64,000 nucleotides of DNA, taken from Gracilibacillus salinarum. Its GTDB lineage: Bacteria > Bacillota > Bacilli > Bacillales > Amphibacillaceae. The notes beneath the pieces were generated by a model. It did no database searches. It was given only the letters and a program-made list of their open reading frames with translations, and was not told the DNA's origin. Positions within the stretch are counted from its first letter, which is position 1. Every line of letters starts with the position of its first letter. The translations under genes and the position numbers were made by a program. The stretch covers positions 2,542,001 to 2,606,000 of the forward strand of contig NZ_CP095071.1 of the NCBI RefSeq assembly GCF_022919575.1, in the 5' to 3' direction. Shown piece by piece: positions 19,730 through 28,397 of the stretch.

Positions 19730-20284
19730 TTGAAAATTAAAGCGACTTTTTTGATTAGCTTATTATTAGCTACGTTTTCATTAGCAAGCTGCTCTTCAGA
19801 ATCACAAACCATTGCAGAAGATAACAATATCACTACTATAAAAACAGTATTACAAGAACAATTTACAGGACCAGACTTAGAAATGATTAATCTATTGGAA
19901 AAGCCTGAAAATGCATCAATTATAAAAGAAGAAGAAACCTCTCCCCCGGAAAACCCCACCGCACTAGACAAATTGTTAGAAAAAAAATATAAAACATATT
20001 TCACTGATACAATGTATGACAAATTCATCGGAGCATATGCAATGGATTTCCAAACCTCTGCTTATTATGGAAATTATCAAATCAGCGTGAAGAATATTGA
20101 TGTTAAACAAAGTGAATCAGCAGAAAGTTCCTATGACTTCAGAGTTAATGTTTTGTATCAAAAGGAAGGTAATAAAGAAGAAAAAGCCGAAATATCAGGT
20201 AAAGCTATTGTAAATGAGGAATCAAGAATAGCTAAAATTGATTACCTTGATGATGGCGATTTAACTAATATTTTCAATGAATAA
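19730..20284 (+). CDS. Predicted lipoprotein of unknown function
   Basis: 184 residues. TTG start after GGAGGGATAGATATT. Signal peptide with lipobox LASC (Cys about residue 23), then a Glu/Asp/Lys-rich soluble domain with YKTYFTDTMYDKFIGAYAMDF and a beta-rich C-terminal half. I do not recognise the family; the size and fold impression are like small Bacillus lipoproteins of the NTF2-like kind. Own promoter region and terminator. Confidence 0.75.
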   Translation: MKIKATFLISLLLATFSLASCSSESQTIAEDNNITTIKTVLQEQFTGPDLEMINLLEKPENASIIKEEETSPPENPTALDKLLEKKYKTYFTDTMYDKFIGAYAMDFQTSAYYGNYQISVKNIDVKQSESAESSYDFRVNVLYQKEGNKEEKAEISGKAIVNEESRIAKIDYLDDGDLTNIFNE

Positions 20285-20411
20285 TAAAAATAAACGTATT
20301 ACGATTTTATCGTCATGTATAACCGAAAGAAAGCTATCAGAGAGATAGAATGAAACATAAAAGTATCTTTACATTAAATGAAAACAATATGGATTTCTTC
20401 TTCAACTGATA
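20285..20411. other. Short intergenic stretch
   Basis: Contains a possible 19-codon frame (MKHKSIFTLNENNMDFFFN, ATG at 20350) without a clear ribosome site; not supported as a gene. Confidence 0.2.
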
Positions 20412-20447
20412 GAGAGCATTATCGCAACAATAATGCTCTCCCTTTTA
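20412..20447 (+). terminator. Terminator
   Basis: GAGAGCATTAT / ATAATGCTCTC followed by CCTTTT. It would end transcription from the lipoprotein gene. Confidence 0.8.
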
Positions 20448-20562
20448 GCAAAAATGAATTGGAACGACCATTTTGTTTCCTCATTATTCTAAGGATGTGA
20501 AATATAACATTTTGTAAAGCAAACCGGTATCTATAAAAAGAACGGTTAATTACCATAAAATA

Positions 20563-21405
20563 TTAATCAACTTTTTTTCCAAAAGCATACATAAATGAGG
20601 AAGATTCAAAGCGATTTGGATCACTGCAAAATTCAGGAATAAACGTTGAAACTAATTCCATTCTCTCGTTCTCGGTTAATAAACCTTGCTCCACAAATCG
20701 TTTTCCTTCATCTTCCCCTAGCGCAAACTTCAATAAGATAGGCATTTCTTCATTTTTTCTATTTTTATTACTATAATCACTCGTTTGAATGATTATGTTT
20801 ACATCACTTACACTGTTCTCATTCACAAAAAATGAGTATAGTTTTCTGCCAATAGTCCTGTCTGTACCATTTAAATGAGCATACATTATATTGGCATTAA
20901 TCAGCTTCGAAAGCTCTTCACCATATGGATGGAATACCTGTGTCCCATCATCTATCTCCACCGCACAAATTACCCCACCTGGCTTACACACTCTTATCAT
21001 TTCCCTGATAATATCATTTGGATTAGAGTTATGCATTAACACAAGCCGAGTATATACAAAATCAAAGCTATTATCCGAGAATGGTAAATGGTTTGCATTA
21101 CTTTGGACAAATGTAACCCGTTCCTCTTTACGTTCATGCTGTTTTTTGGCAATATCTAAAATTTCACTACTATTATCCACGCCATAATAAATCTTATCTG
21201 TTAACACATTCGAAAATAAATCAATCATCGCTCCTGTTCCACAACCTACATCTAATACCTTTTGGGCTTCATACAAACCCTTCTCAAGAAATAATTGCAT
21301 TAATGTTTGAGAATGACTTTCTACATTTTTTGTTAATCTTCTTCCTTCAGATTGCATTCGCTCTGGTTTGAATCGGTCAAATTGATAGGAACTGTTTATT
21401 TTCAT
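20563..21405 (-). CDS. Class I SAM-dependent methyltransferase, under a ZTP riboswitch
   Basis: 280 residues from the ATG after GGAGGAGGTT; a longer upstream frame runs through the riboswitch and is rejected. Motif I (SAM-binding loop) is KVLDVGCGTGAMIDLF at about residues 55-70. The acidic strand-2 end is YYGVDNSSE, and the later motifs are FDFVYTRLVLMHNSN and VCKPGGVICAVEIDD. The N-terminal INSSYQFDRFKPERMQSEGRRL may cap the substrate site. The family covers methylation of small molecules; the target is not predictable. The leader RNA (21424-21521) links expression to the folate/purine intermediate ZTP, so a folate- or purine-related role is possible. Confidence 0.85.
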   Translation of the reverse strand: MKINSSYQFDRFKPERMQSEGRRLTKNVESHSQTLMQLFLEKGLYEAQKVLDVGCGTGAMIDLFSNVLTDKIYYGVDNSSEILDIAKKQHERKEERVTFVQSNANHLPFSDNSFDFVYTRLVLMHNSNPNDIIREMIRVCKPGGVICAVEIDDGTQVFHPYGEELSKLINANIMYAHLNGTDRTIGRKLYSFFVNENSVSDVNIIIQTSDYSNKNRKNEEMPILLKFALGEDEGKRFVEQGLLTENERMELVSTFIPEFCSDPNRFESSSFMYAFGKKVD

Positions 21406-21423
21406 AACCTCCTCCAAAATAAA

Positions 21424-21450
21424 GAGGCAGAGAAAAAAATCCTCTACCTC
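21424..21450 (-). terminator. Attenuator terminator in the methyltransferase leader
   Basis: On the minus strand GAGGTAGAGG pairs with TCTCTGCCTC (10 bp with two G-U pairs), followed by TTTATTTT, just ahead of the GGAGGAGG ribosome site. It directly abuts the 3' end of the ZTP aptamer, the usual arrangement for ligand-controlled termination. Confidence 0.75.
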
Positions 21451-21521
21451 TGCCCAGGCGTACGGCATTATAGATATGTGCTTCCTTGTGGTTTTCCACA
21501 TTTACGCCAGTTACACATACC
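21451..21521 (-). ncRNA. ZTP (pfl) riboswitch aptamer
   Basis: Read on the minus strand: P1 GGTATGTG pairs with CACATATC over 8 bp. Inside are AACTGGCG, a GTGGAAAACCAC hairpin and GGAAGC. After a short linker comes GCCGTACGCCTGGGCA. The ACUGGCG...GGGAAACC...GGAGC...GCCUGGGC order is the consensus of the pfl motif that senses the folate-stress purine intermediates ZMP/ZTP. A transcription terminator follows immediately. Confidence 0.85.
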
Positions 21522-21534
21522 AATTATTGGTTTT

Positions 21535-21563
21535 ATTATATGCTAGCAATACACTAAATACAA
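21535..21563 (-). promoter_or_regulatory. Sigma-A promoter for the riboswitch-methyltransferase transcript
   Basis: TTGTAT, 17-bp spacer, TATAAT on the minus strand. It ends about 14 bp before P1 of the aptamer, so the transcript would start almost at the riboswitch. Confidence 0.7.
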
Positions 21564-21872
21564 CTACCAAGATTGGCCATCTATTTCTGTGAGGGCTGCC
21601 AAACTAAATGATAGATACACTTAAATTATTAAAAATTTCTAATTAGTGAAGCTGATTAATTCTTTAAAACCTAAATAAATAAACAATATATTTATTAAAT
21701 TTCAATAAACTTTTATTGCAAAATAATAAATATTATTTTAAAATAAAAGTTTGAAAGGGATGAGCATCATGGCATTTTCATTAACGGTATATCGAAAATG
21801 TAAATAAGAACAAACTTACTAAATTGAACATTGATAGCATTAGGCATTACTGATTACAAAGGGAGAGATGAT
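21564..21872. other. Very AT-rich intergenic stretch with a possible 15-codon leader ORF
   Basis: About 21640-21760 is extremely AT-rich. At 21764-21808 (approximately) a tiny frame MSIMAFSLTVYRKCK follows an AAAGGGATG site; it could be a leader peptide or a leftover. Nothing else is supported. Confidence 0.3.
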
Positions 21873-22127
21873 ATGAAACGGTTAGCTTGGGTTTTAATGC
21901 TTTTTCATTTATTTGTTAGCGTATTGTGGTTAGCAAATTCACCTTATTTATTTTCGGTGTTGGGTATGATTATATGGTTTATTGCTATTGTGTTAGGTTT
22001 TATTGCTTATAAACAGATAAAAGACAAAAACATGACAAGGAAGCTTATCCTGTATTCAAGTTCCTTTATGTTTTTTTTGCTAGTTGTTACAAGTTTAATA
22101 GAGATAGCAATCTCCTCTATGCCATAA
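21873..22127 (+). CDS. Small membrane protein, three predicted membrane segments
   Basis: 84 residues from the ATG 7 bp after GGGAGAG. Hydrophobic segments are at about 5-25, 28-48 and 60-80, with KQIKDKNMTRK between the last two. It resembles generic small membrane proteins of Bacillaceae; no family is recognised and no function assigned. Confidence 0.6.
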   Translation: MKRLAWVLMLFHLFVSVLWLANSPYLFSVLGMIIWFIAIVLGFIAYKQIKDKNMTRKLILYSSSFMFFLLVVTSLIEIAISSMP

Positions 22128-22343
22128 AAGGAAAATTAACTTTCGGGGCTCGATGGATGATAAAACAACGGAATTATTTAATCCTATATTACCAAATGTT
22201 ACGAATGTTTTAACTTAATATTTTCATTCGATGGATTCGCGATAGTAATCGATTCACTTTCATAACCCCTCAAAATGTGACAATTTATTGAACAAAAAAC
22301 AGAAACAAAACCACATATTTCAACAAAAAATATTCTTATATTT
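22128..22343. other. Intergenic stretch upstream of the TRAP operon
   Basis: AT-rich; no gene or RNA structure recognised. Confidence 0.3.
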
Positions 22344-22372
22344 TTGACTTTGCTTTTGTTCGTTTGTATAAT
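22344..22372 (+). promoter_or_regulatory. Sigma-A promoter of the TRAP transporter operon
   Basis: TTGACT, 17-bp spacer, TATAAT. Downstream at about 22390-22404 TGTAAGCACTTAAT is a degenerate cre-like half palindrome that could give weak CcpA control. The start codon is 68 bp after the -10 box. Confidence 0.75.
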
Positions 22373-22439
22373 GCTAACTAAATGGTAATGTAAGCACTTA
22401 ATCTATCAAATAAGGTCTAAAATGCTTGGAGGGACTATC

Positions 22440-23453
22440 ATGAAGCGTACAATCTTTTGGTTACTTACGAGTCTGAGTATTCTGATAATTGTAACCGGAT
22501 GCAGTCAACAGACACAAGCGAAGGAGCATGTTGTCTTACGATTTGCCTATGCCAGCAACGCACAGCCAGTAAAGGATGCCATGGCTAAATTCGGCGAGTT
22601 AGTCGAAGAGAAAACAAATGGAGAAGTAACAGTCGAATACTTCCCTGATGGCCAGCTGGGTGGCGAACGTGAATTAATTGAATTAACCCAAACCGGTGCG
22701 ATCGATATTACAAAGGTAAGCGGTTCCGCACTTGAAAGCTTTTCTGATCAGTATTCTGTCTTTGGTATTCCGTATCTGTTCGACGATATTGATCACTTTA
22801 CCCGTGTCATGGAAAATGAAGAGATTATTAAGCCAGTCTATCAATCTACTAAAGATTTAGGATTTGTCGGTCTCACCTATTATAATTCTGGACAACGCAG
22901 TTTCTATATGATGGACGGACCTGTGGAGTCGCCTGAAGATATTAAGGGCAAGAAAATCCGCGTGATGCAAAGTGAAACCGCTATCCAAATGATCGAGTTA
23001 ATGGGTGGAACAGCTGTACCACTCGGAAGTGGTGAAGTATATACCTCACTGCAGCAAAGCATTATTGATGGTGCTGAGAACAACGAGTTCGTCCTGGTTA
23101 CGGCTGGGCATGGTGAAGTGGCCAAGTACTATTCGTATGACGAACATACCCGTGTACCTGACATCGTCGTCATGAACGATGACACATTAAATCAACTGAC
23201 CGAATCGCAACAGCAAGCGGTTCATGAAGCTGCGAAAGAATCAACCGAATATGAAAAACGAGTGTTTGAAGAGGCCGTTCAGGCGGAAAAAGAAGAGGCC
23301 AAGGAAAAATATAATGTCGAATTCAACGACGTCGATAAAGCACCGTTTTTGAAAGCGGTTCAGCCTATTCACGATCAATTTAAAGATGACGAGGAATTAG
23401 GCGGTCTTTATCAAGCGATTCGAAATGAAAGTACCAGCGAAGAGGGAGAGTAA
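22440..23453 (+). CDS. dctP: TRAP transporter substrate-binding lipoprotein, DctP family
   Basis: 337 residues from ATG after GGAGGGACTATC. Lipobox VTGC, so it is anchored. DctP signatures: LRFAYASNAQPVKDAMAKFGELV, TNGEVTVEYFPDGQLGGERELIE, SEDIKGKKIRVMQSETAIQM and the carboxylate-binding Arg in the IRVMQS strand. TRAP binding proteins capture organic acids such as C4-dicarboxylates, sialic acid or hexuronates. With pectin and xylan genes nearby a uronate is a reasonable guess; this is inference. First gene of dctP-dctQ-dctM. Confidence 0.93.
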   Translation: MKRTIFWLLTSLSILIIVTGCSQQTQAKEHVVLRFAYASNAQPVKDAMAKFGELVEEKTNGEVTVEYFPDGQLGGERELIELTQTGAIDITKVSGSALESFSDQYSVFGIPYLFDDIDHFTRVMENEEIIKPVYQSTKDLGFVGLTYYNSGQRSFYMMDGPVESPEDIKGKKIRVMQSETAIQMIELMGGTAVPLGSGEVYTSLQQSIIDGAENNEFVLVTAGHGEVAKYYSYDEHTRVPDIVVMNDDTLNQLTESQQQAVHEAAKESTEYEKRVFEEAVQAEKEEAKEKYNVEFNDVDKAPFLKAVQPIHDQFKDDEELGGLYQAIRNESTSEEGE

Positions 23454-23457
23454 CTAT

Positions 23458-23946
23458 ATGAATCAAGCTTTTCGAAAATACCTTAACCGCACGATCGAGA
23501 TCATCACTACTACACTGCTGATGGTGATGGTCGTCGTTACTAGCTGGCAGGTTATCAGCCGCTATATCCTGAATAACCCAAGTTCTGTTACAGATGAGTT
23601 TCTCCGATTCAGCCTGATTTGGTTTTCCTTATTAGCTGGTGCCTATGTGGTTGGCAAAAAAGGCCATATCGCGATTACCTTTCTTCGTGACCGTGTAAAA
23701 AGTGAATCGAAAAAGCGTTGGCTGGAAATCACCGTTCAAATCAGCTTTATCTTGTTAGCGATCATCATGGTAACAGGTGGCACGAAAGCCGTATCCCTAA
23801 CAATGGCACAAATATCTCCATCCTTGCATTTGCCGATGGGGTATGTCTATTTAGCACTACCAGTATCAGGTGTCATCATCCTTTGCTATGCGGTGATCAA
23901 TTTACTCGATACCAGCAATCCAACACAACCGCAAGAAAACTCTTAA
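23458..23946 (+). CDS. dctQ: TRAP transporter small permease, DctQ family
   Basis: 162 residues, four membrane segments. Characteristic SWQVISRYILNNPSSVTDEFLRFSLIWFSLLAGAYVVGKKGHI region. The start ATG lies 4 bp after the dctP stop, with GGGAGAG inside the dctP end; a longer frame at 23425 overlapping dctP is rejected. Confidence 0.92.
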   Translation: MNQAFRKYLNRTIEIITTTLLMVMVVVTSWQVISRYILNNPSSVTDEFLRFSLIWFSLLAGAYVVGKKGHIAITFLRDRVKSESKKRWLEITVQISFILLAIIMVTGGTKAVSLTMAQISPSLHLPMGYVYLALPVSGVIILCYAVINLLDTSNPTQPQENS

Positions 23947-23965
23947 CAAAGTAGGTGACTTCACT

Positions 23966-25270
23966 ATGGTTGCAGAAGCCAGTATTATGTTAGTCCTTGT
24001 ATTTGCTATATTACTCGCTGTAGGGATTCCGATTGTCATCTGTATCGCAATCGCTTCCCTGGCGACAGTACTTTTAATGCTGCCGTTAGATGTCGCTGTT
24101 TTTACAACAGGACAGAAAATGGTCGCGAGTCTGGACAGTTTCTCCTTAATTGCCGTGCCATTCTTCATTCTGTCTGGCGTGATTATGAACAATGGCGGGA
24201 TTGCCCAGAAATTAGTCGACTTTGCCAAATTAATGGTCGGGAGAGTTCCCGGTTCCTTATCTCATACAAACGTAGTCGGTAACGCCTTATTCGGCTCGAT
24301 TTCCAGCTCTGCCATCGCGGCATCTACTGCGATCGGCGGTGTGATGGTACCTTTGCAGGAAAAAGAGGGCTATGACCGAAAATTCGCTGCAGCAGTTAAC
24401 ATCGCCTCCGCCCCATCTGGCATGGTGATCCCGCCGAGTACAGGGTTCATCATTTTTTCCTTAATTAGTGGGGGGACATCGATTGCTGCCTTATTCATGG
24501 GTGGCTACATCATCGGTTTGTTGTGGGCGGTAACGATTATGGCCGTTGCTTTTTTCACAGCTAAAAAAAGAAATTATCCGATAGTGGATAAAGCTGAATT
24601 AGCCAAAATTAATAAGAAGAAAGTCATTCTTGATGCGATCCCTAGTATTCTATTAATTTTCATCATTATCGGCGGGATCTTAACAGGCGTGTTCACAGCG
24701 ATTGAAGCATCAGCGGTTTGTGTCGTGTATTCCTTATTTTTAGCATTGGTCTACTACCGCTCGTTAAGCCTGAAACAATTGCCAGAAGTTTTAATCAAAT
24801 CCGTCGAAATGTCCGGTGTCGTCATGCTATTAATCGCGGCATCCTCGATGATGTCGTTTGCCATGGCTTTCACAGGAATTCCTGGCGCGTTAAGTGACTT
24901 CATTCTCAGCTTATCGACGAATCCGTTGGTGATCCTGTTACTGATTAACATTTTCTTATTAATTGTTGGTATGTTCATGGATGTGGCGCCAGCGATCTTG
25001 ATTTTTACACCTATTTTCTTACCAATTGCCGAAAACATTGGTGTCGACCCGGTCCATTTCGGGATATTCTTCATCTTGAACCTCTGCGTTGGTACAATCA
25101 CGCCACCTGTAGGAACTGGTTTATTCGTCGGTTCGATGGTCGGGAAAGAGAAAGTCGAAAACCTGATCAAGCCGCTAGCACCTTTTTATATTGCGATATT
25201 TGTGCTATTGATGGTGGTAACGTATATTCCGCAGATTAGTCTGTTTTTGCCTAATTTGTTGGGGCTGTAA
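23966..25270 (+). CDS. dctM: TRAP transporter large permease, DctM family
   Basis: 434 residues with about 11-12 membrane segments. Family stretches include GNALFGSISSSAIAASTAIGGVM, SAPSGMVIPPSTGFIIFSLI and LNLCVGTITPPVGTGLFVGS, the two inverted hairpin-tip regions of the ion-coupled elevator. Works with DctQ as the membrane pump. Spacing 19 bp after dctQ, with AGGTGA. Confidence 0.94.
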   Translation: MVAEASIMLVLVFAILLAVGIPIVICIAIASLATVLLMLPLDVAVFTTGQKMVASLDSFSLIAVPFFILSGVIMNNGGIAQKLVDFAKLMVGRVPGSLSHTNVVGNALFGSISSSAIAASTAIGGVMVPLQEKEGYDRKFAAAVNIASAPSGMVIPPSTGFIIFSLISGGTSIAALFMGGYIIGLLWAVTIMAVAFFTAKKRNYPIVDKAELAKINKKKVILDAIPSILLIFIIIGGILTGVFTAIEASAVCVVYSLFLALVYYRSLSLKQLPEVLIKSVEMSGVVMLLIAASSMMSFAMAFTGIPGALSDFILSLSTNPLVILLLINIFLLIVGMFMDVAPAILIFTPIFLPIAENIGVDPVHFGIFFILNLCVGTITPPVGTGLFVGSMVGKEKVENLIKPLAPFYIAIFVLLMVVTYIPQISLFLPNLLGL

Positions 25271-25327
25271 GTGAAGTGGATCAATCGTGATCGGCTGTGT
25301 GACTGTTAATTAATATAAAAAAACAAA

Positions 25328-25931
25328 AAGAGACTGTGACAAAACAGAAGCGCGGATGTAAAATACGAGCAATCCCAAAAAAGTAGTTACTGCCCTATCT
25401 AACCGTAATCCGTAGTGAAAGCATACTGCGAAGTAATACAATGTATATCAAAAGAGGGCAGTTCCTCCAATACTTTATCTTATTACAGCGGGAAAAATGC
25501 GATAAGAAAATATGTCTGCTGCTATCCATACATTTTCAAGAAAGTAGTATAAACACATGAGGATACCGCTCAGCATGCGTCCTCTTACATTAATTGTAGT
25601 ATCTAACATTAACGTAGTCCAACTACGGAGACTCCCGCGGGATTGTGCAGGTGCTGAAGATCCACTTTGTGAAGCGCCCTTCTTCACAAAGTTAGCTTCA
25701 GCCGTGCCCCGCAGGACGCGGAGTGGTTGGACGGAGTGGCATTCTAGCAGACAAACCATGTCAAAATGGTCTCCTAGCTGATCGCGATACCTATATTTCG
25801 CGGTTCTTGTTACTTCGCAGTATATAGATACGGCACAATAGAAAAACCGAACGTACCACAAATGTTAATTCGAAACATTTCTTGTTACGTTCGGCTATCG
25901 ATTATCTAATATACTTTTGTCACAGCCTCTT
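25328..25931. mobile_element. Nested inverted-repeat element (AAGAGRCTGTGACAAAA ends) carrying the same hairpin core
   Basis: Outer inverted repeats AAGAGACTGTGACAAAA (25328-25344) and its complement (25915-25931). A second perfect inverted repeat ATACTGCGAAGTAA lies inside at 25423-25436 and 25810-25823. In the middle (about 25617-25750) is the GGAGACTCCCGCGGGA ... CCCCGCAGGACGCGGAG hairpin core also found in the TTCCTATAATAT elements. No transposase; the 128-codon frame inside is a shadow. It sits just after dctM. Confidence 0.65.
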
Positions 25932-26010
25932 CTTTTTAGATATTAGAGTTGATAAACTGGAACTAACGCTTTACTTCACGTACACTACTGTATTTTTAAC
26001 ATTAAGGTGA

Positions 26011-26676
26011 CTACTTATTCTGTCGTTTGTTAACCTCAATCCTAATGAACTCCGGCAAATAGCTGGGCGTACATCCTTTTGCTACTTTTTCATCTTTGTA
26101 AAGACCCGTTTCCTCACCAAGCTGCATACAACGTGCACGATTCTTTTCATCATAAACACCTATCCAGCCAGCGGTGAAATTCATCGCCCATTGAACTTCC
26201 GGTTCTTCCTGCGCAAGATTAGCTTCTAATGCAGATAACAAGTCTGCGGTGTTATCAGGCGAGGTTTTTCCCATCCATCTCAATCGACCTTGATAATACC
26301 AGAAAGCTCGCCTTTGCAGAGCAGACGGACTATTTTCCCATGACTCCATCAACGCAATTTTCTTTTTGTCTTTGGTGAGCTGATTAGCCAATAACCAGTC
26401 CATTAAGTTATTTCGCTCATCATAAGTATGGGTCTGCATATCCTTATCAAACTTGTTTAGCACATCTTCTGAAAGAAGTTTTTTGTCCATAATTAAGATC
26501 GCTAATAGTCTGGGCATAAATTCTTCCGTTGACCAAAGTTCCATAGCTAATTCGTGATCCTTTTTAATGTCCTTCGCGATTTTACGTAAGTCGCCTAACT
26601 TGGTATTACTATTGATCTGAAGCAGAATGTTTTCTGCTTTTGATGAGCGTTTTGTTACTGCATTTTTTTCGTCCAT
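26011..26676 (-). CDS. DNA alkylation repair protein, AlkD/HEAT-like
   Basis: 221 residues from the ATG 9 bp after AAAGGAG. All-helical. GDLRKIAKDIKKDHELAMELWSTEEFMPRLLAILIMD and WENSPSALQRRAFWYYQGR match the AlkD-like DNA glycosylase superfamily, which grips DNA in a HEAT-repeat groove and removes alkylated purines. The ending is basic. Single gene; the upstream area holds no clear partner. Confidence 0.8.
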   Translation of the reverse strand: MDEKNAVTKRSSKAENILLQINSNTKLGDLRKIAKDIKKDHELAMELWSTEEFMPRLLAILIMDKKLLSEDVLNKFDKDMQTHTYDERNNLMDWLLANQLTKDKKKIALMESWENSPSALQRRAFWYYQGRLRWMGKTSPDNTADLLSALEANLAQEEPEVQWAMNFTAGWIGVYDEKNRARCMQLGEETGLYKDEKVAKGCTPSYLPEFIRIEVNKRQNK

Positions 26677-27044
26677 TTTATTCAACTCCTTTATTAAAGC
26701 ACTCTGCTAGAACGTCATTTCGTTAAGCGTTTTATTGCAGTGGTTTATTTATATTGTAGCATATAGCTTATTGCAGTTTTCTACTTATAATAGAGTGACT
26801 AACTTTAATCACAATTGCTTCTTTTAATTACGAGTACTCTCAATCACGCACCATTTCCATTAATACAGAATTATACTCCACGTCTGCTCGTTTGTTTAAG
26901 GTGCCACCCTCATCCCACTATCGTTATACCAATTTGTTGGCTTGCCATCATTATTATGATTACAAAAACAAGGAGTTCAACAGTTACAGAAGATAAGAAG
27001 GCTACAGAAGTACGAAATTTAATTTGCAGGTAATATGCAGTTAA
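26677..27044. other. Intergenic stretch with possible gene debris
   Basis: No supported gene. The plus-strand frame ending at 27033 finishes with a hydrophobic stretch and a charged tail (VIPICWLAIIIMITKTRSST), like the end of a small membrane protein, but it has no start signal; possible decayed gene. Confidence 0.25.
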
Positions 27045-27197
27045 TCATATTGAAAGAATAATAATGGGAAGAATGATACCTGTTGTTATATCCATTACAG
27101 GCACTAATACTAATCCAAACCAAGATAAAAATAAAGAAAATCCAAAAAGCAAAACACCTATGATAGCGTTAACACCATGTATCGTCTTTTTACTCAC
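27045..27197 (-). CDS. Very small membrane protein (50 residues)
   Basis: GTG start 9-10 bp after GGGAGG, then SKKTIHGVNAIIGVLLFGF and two hydrophobic segments, ending ILPIIILSI-stop. The good ribosome site and clean hydrophobic pattern support it although it is short. Family not recognised. Confidence 0.55.
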   Translation of the reverse strand: MSKKTIHGVNAIIGVLLFGFSLFLSWFGLVLVPVMDITTGIILPIIILSI

Positions 27198-27333
27198 AGA
27201 TTAACTGCCTCCCATTCTTATTGGTACTTCTATTCTATAACTTTGGTATACCTTGTATCACAAAAACATACGAATGAGGCGCCTACCCAAATTCGAGAGA
27301 AGCATCCGTTTTTCTTACTGATACTCACTAACT

Positions 27334-27564
27334 CTAACTCGATTTAACTATTCGTTGAGACAAAAAGTAAGCGAAAGTAGCAACTAATAAAACGGCTACG
27401 AACGGCATGATGGAAGTCTGTCCAAACACGGTCTCCTGACTCAGCTTACTGCTCAGGGAAGAAAAATCTGGTGTAAAAGAAGCTGTCAGGAGCAAACCTG
27501 AAACAATTTGAAATATACTGTACAGCAAACCAAAACTTAAAATGAATACAACATACTTTTTCAA
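27334..27564 (-). CDS. Small two-segment membrane protein of unknown function
   Basis: 76 residues from the TTG 8 bp after AAGGGAG (the GTG at 27573 touches the site). Membrane segments at about 5-27 and 52-70, separated by a polar Ser-rich loop. It follows the 27580-27750 gene closely, so they are probably cotranscribed. Confidence 0.6.
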   Translation of the reverse strand: MKKYVVFILSFGLLYSIFQIVSGLLLTASFTPDFSSLSSKLSQETVFGQTSIMPFVAVLLVATFAYFLSQRIVKSS

Positions 27565-27579
27565 GCCTCTCACTCCCTT

Positions 27580-27750
27580 TTACTTATTATTGTTAAAACA
27601 TGCTTCACATATAAATTCCCCTTCATTGCTTAAGTACGCCTTGATTTCGGTGATGCCTTTTTTCTTAGGATAACGCATTTTGACAAAGACTACGTCATCC
27701 CCTTTGATTTCTTTACTGCAAAAAGTGCATGCTGGTTTATCCCATAACAT
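27580..27750 (-). CDS. Small zinc-ribbon-like protein with two CxxC pairs
   Basis: 56 residues. ATG 9 bp after GGAGG. ACTFCSKEIKGDDVVFVKMR and FICEACFNNNK give four cysteines as two CxxC knuckles, the pattern of a one-zinc ribbon. Basic middle (YPKKKGITEIKA). Function unknown; paired with the small membrane gene just downstream. Confidence 0.7.
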   Translation of the reverse strand: MLWDKPACTFCSKEIKGDDVVFVKMRYPKKKGITEIKAYLSNEGEFICEACFNNNK

Positions 27751-27826
27751 TTTCACACACCTCCAGACAATGCTTTTCATACTACCTGTACGAAAATAAC
27801 CCCTGAAAATTTCCTTAGATTATGCA

Positions 27827-28279
27827 CTAACCTTCTAACCTTTTTGCCATCATCATCATTTTGGGACTTTTATAAAATCCATTCTTGTTATAAAAAGCTT
27901 CTGCCTGTCCTTCTCTTGCGGTCAAAAGGTAGATGCGGCTAATATTATGTTCCTTACAAGTAATCTCAAATTCTGATAGCAATCTTGAACCAATTCCATT
28001 ACTTTGAAGTTCCGTCTTCACACACATTTCATTTAAATAAAAGTGATTACTGGTTAACCATCTTTCTATATGGCCCAACAGGAATCCAATCAATTTTTGA
28101 TCATCATCGTATATACCTATACCTAAAAATTTTCTATTACTAAAAATATCCGTTAGCCTTTCTTTGGCATCCTTATATTCCCAACCATCATTCCACGGCT
28201 CAGCGTTAAAAACCGCCTTATATAGAAGCGTACACTCTTCCATATTTTGATTAGAGAGCTTTTTTGCTTTGTAATTCAC
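27827..28279 (-). CDS. GNAT family N-acetyltransferase
   Basis: 150 residues. GTG start after AAAGGAG. Acetyl-CoA pyrophosphate loop is V-K-T-E-L-Q-S-N-G-I-G-S-R-L (Q/RxxGxG/A type), preceded by LNEMCVKTEL and followed by the YLLTAREGQAEAFYNKNGF helix-strand typical of GNATs. Substrate unknown. Confidence 0.87.
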   Translation of the reverse strand: MNYKAKKLSNQNMEECTLLYKAVFNAEPWNDGWEYKDAKERLTDIFSNRKFLGIGIYDDDQKLIGFLLGHIERWLTSNHFYLNEMCVKTELQSNGIGSRLLSEFEITCKEHNISRIYLLTAREGQAEAFYNKNGFYKSPKMMMMAKRLEG

Positions 28280-28397
28280 TGTTTGTAATCTCCTTTCGAT
28301 TCTTATACTAACCCAAAATAAGTTGTGGCTAATTTAAAGTTACAAAAATGATTTCAAGTAAGTTACCCATCAACTTAATCATCCATAGTTTCAAGCA

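Noticed and set aside
20563..21501. Longer methyltransferase with 32 extra N-terminal residues
   Set aside because: The extension is translated from the riboswitch and terminator; the ATG after GGAGGAGG is clearly the start.
26815..27033. 72-codon plus-strand frame with hydrophobic tail
   Set aside because: No start signal; noted only as possible debris.
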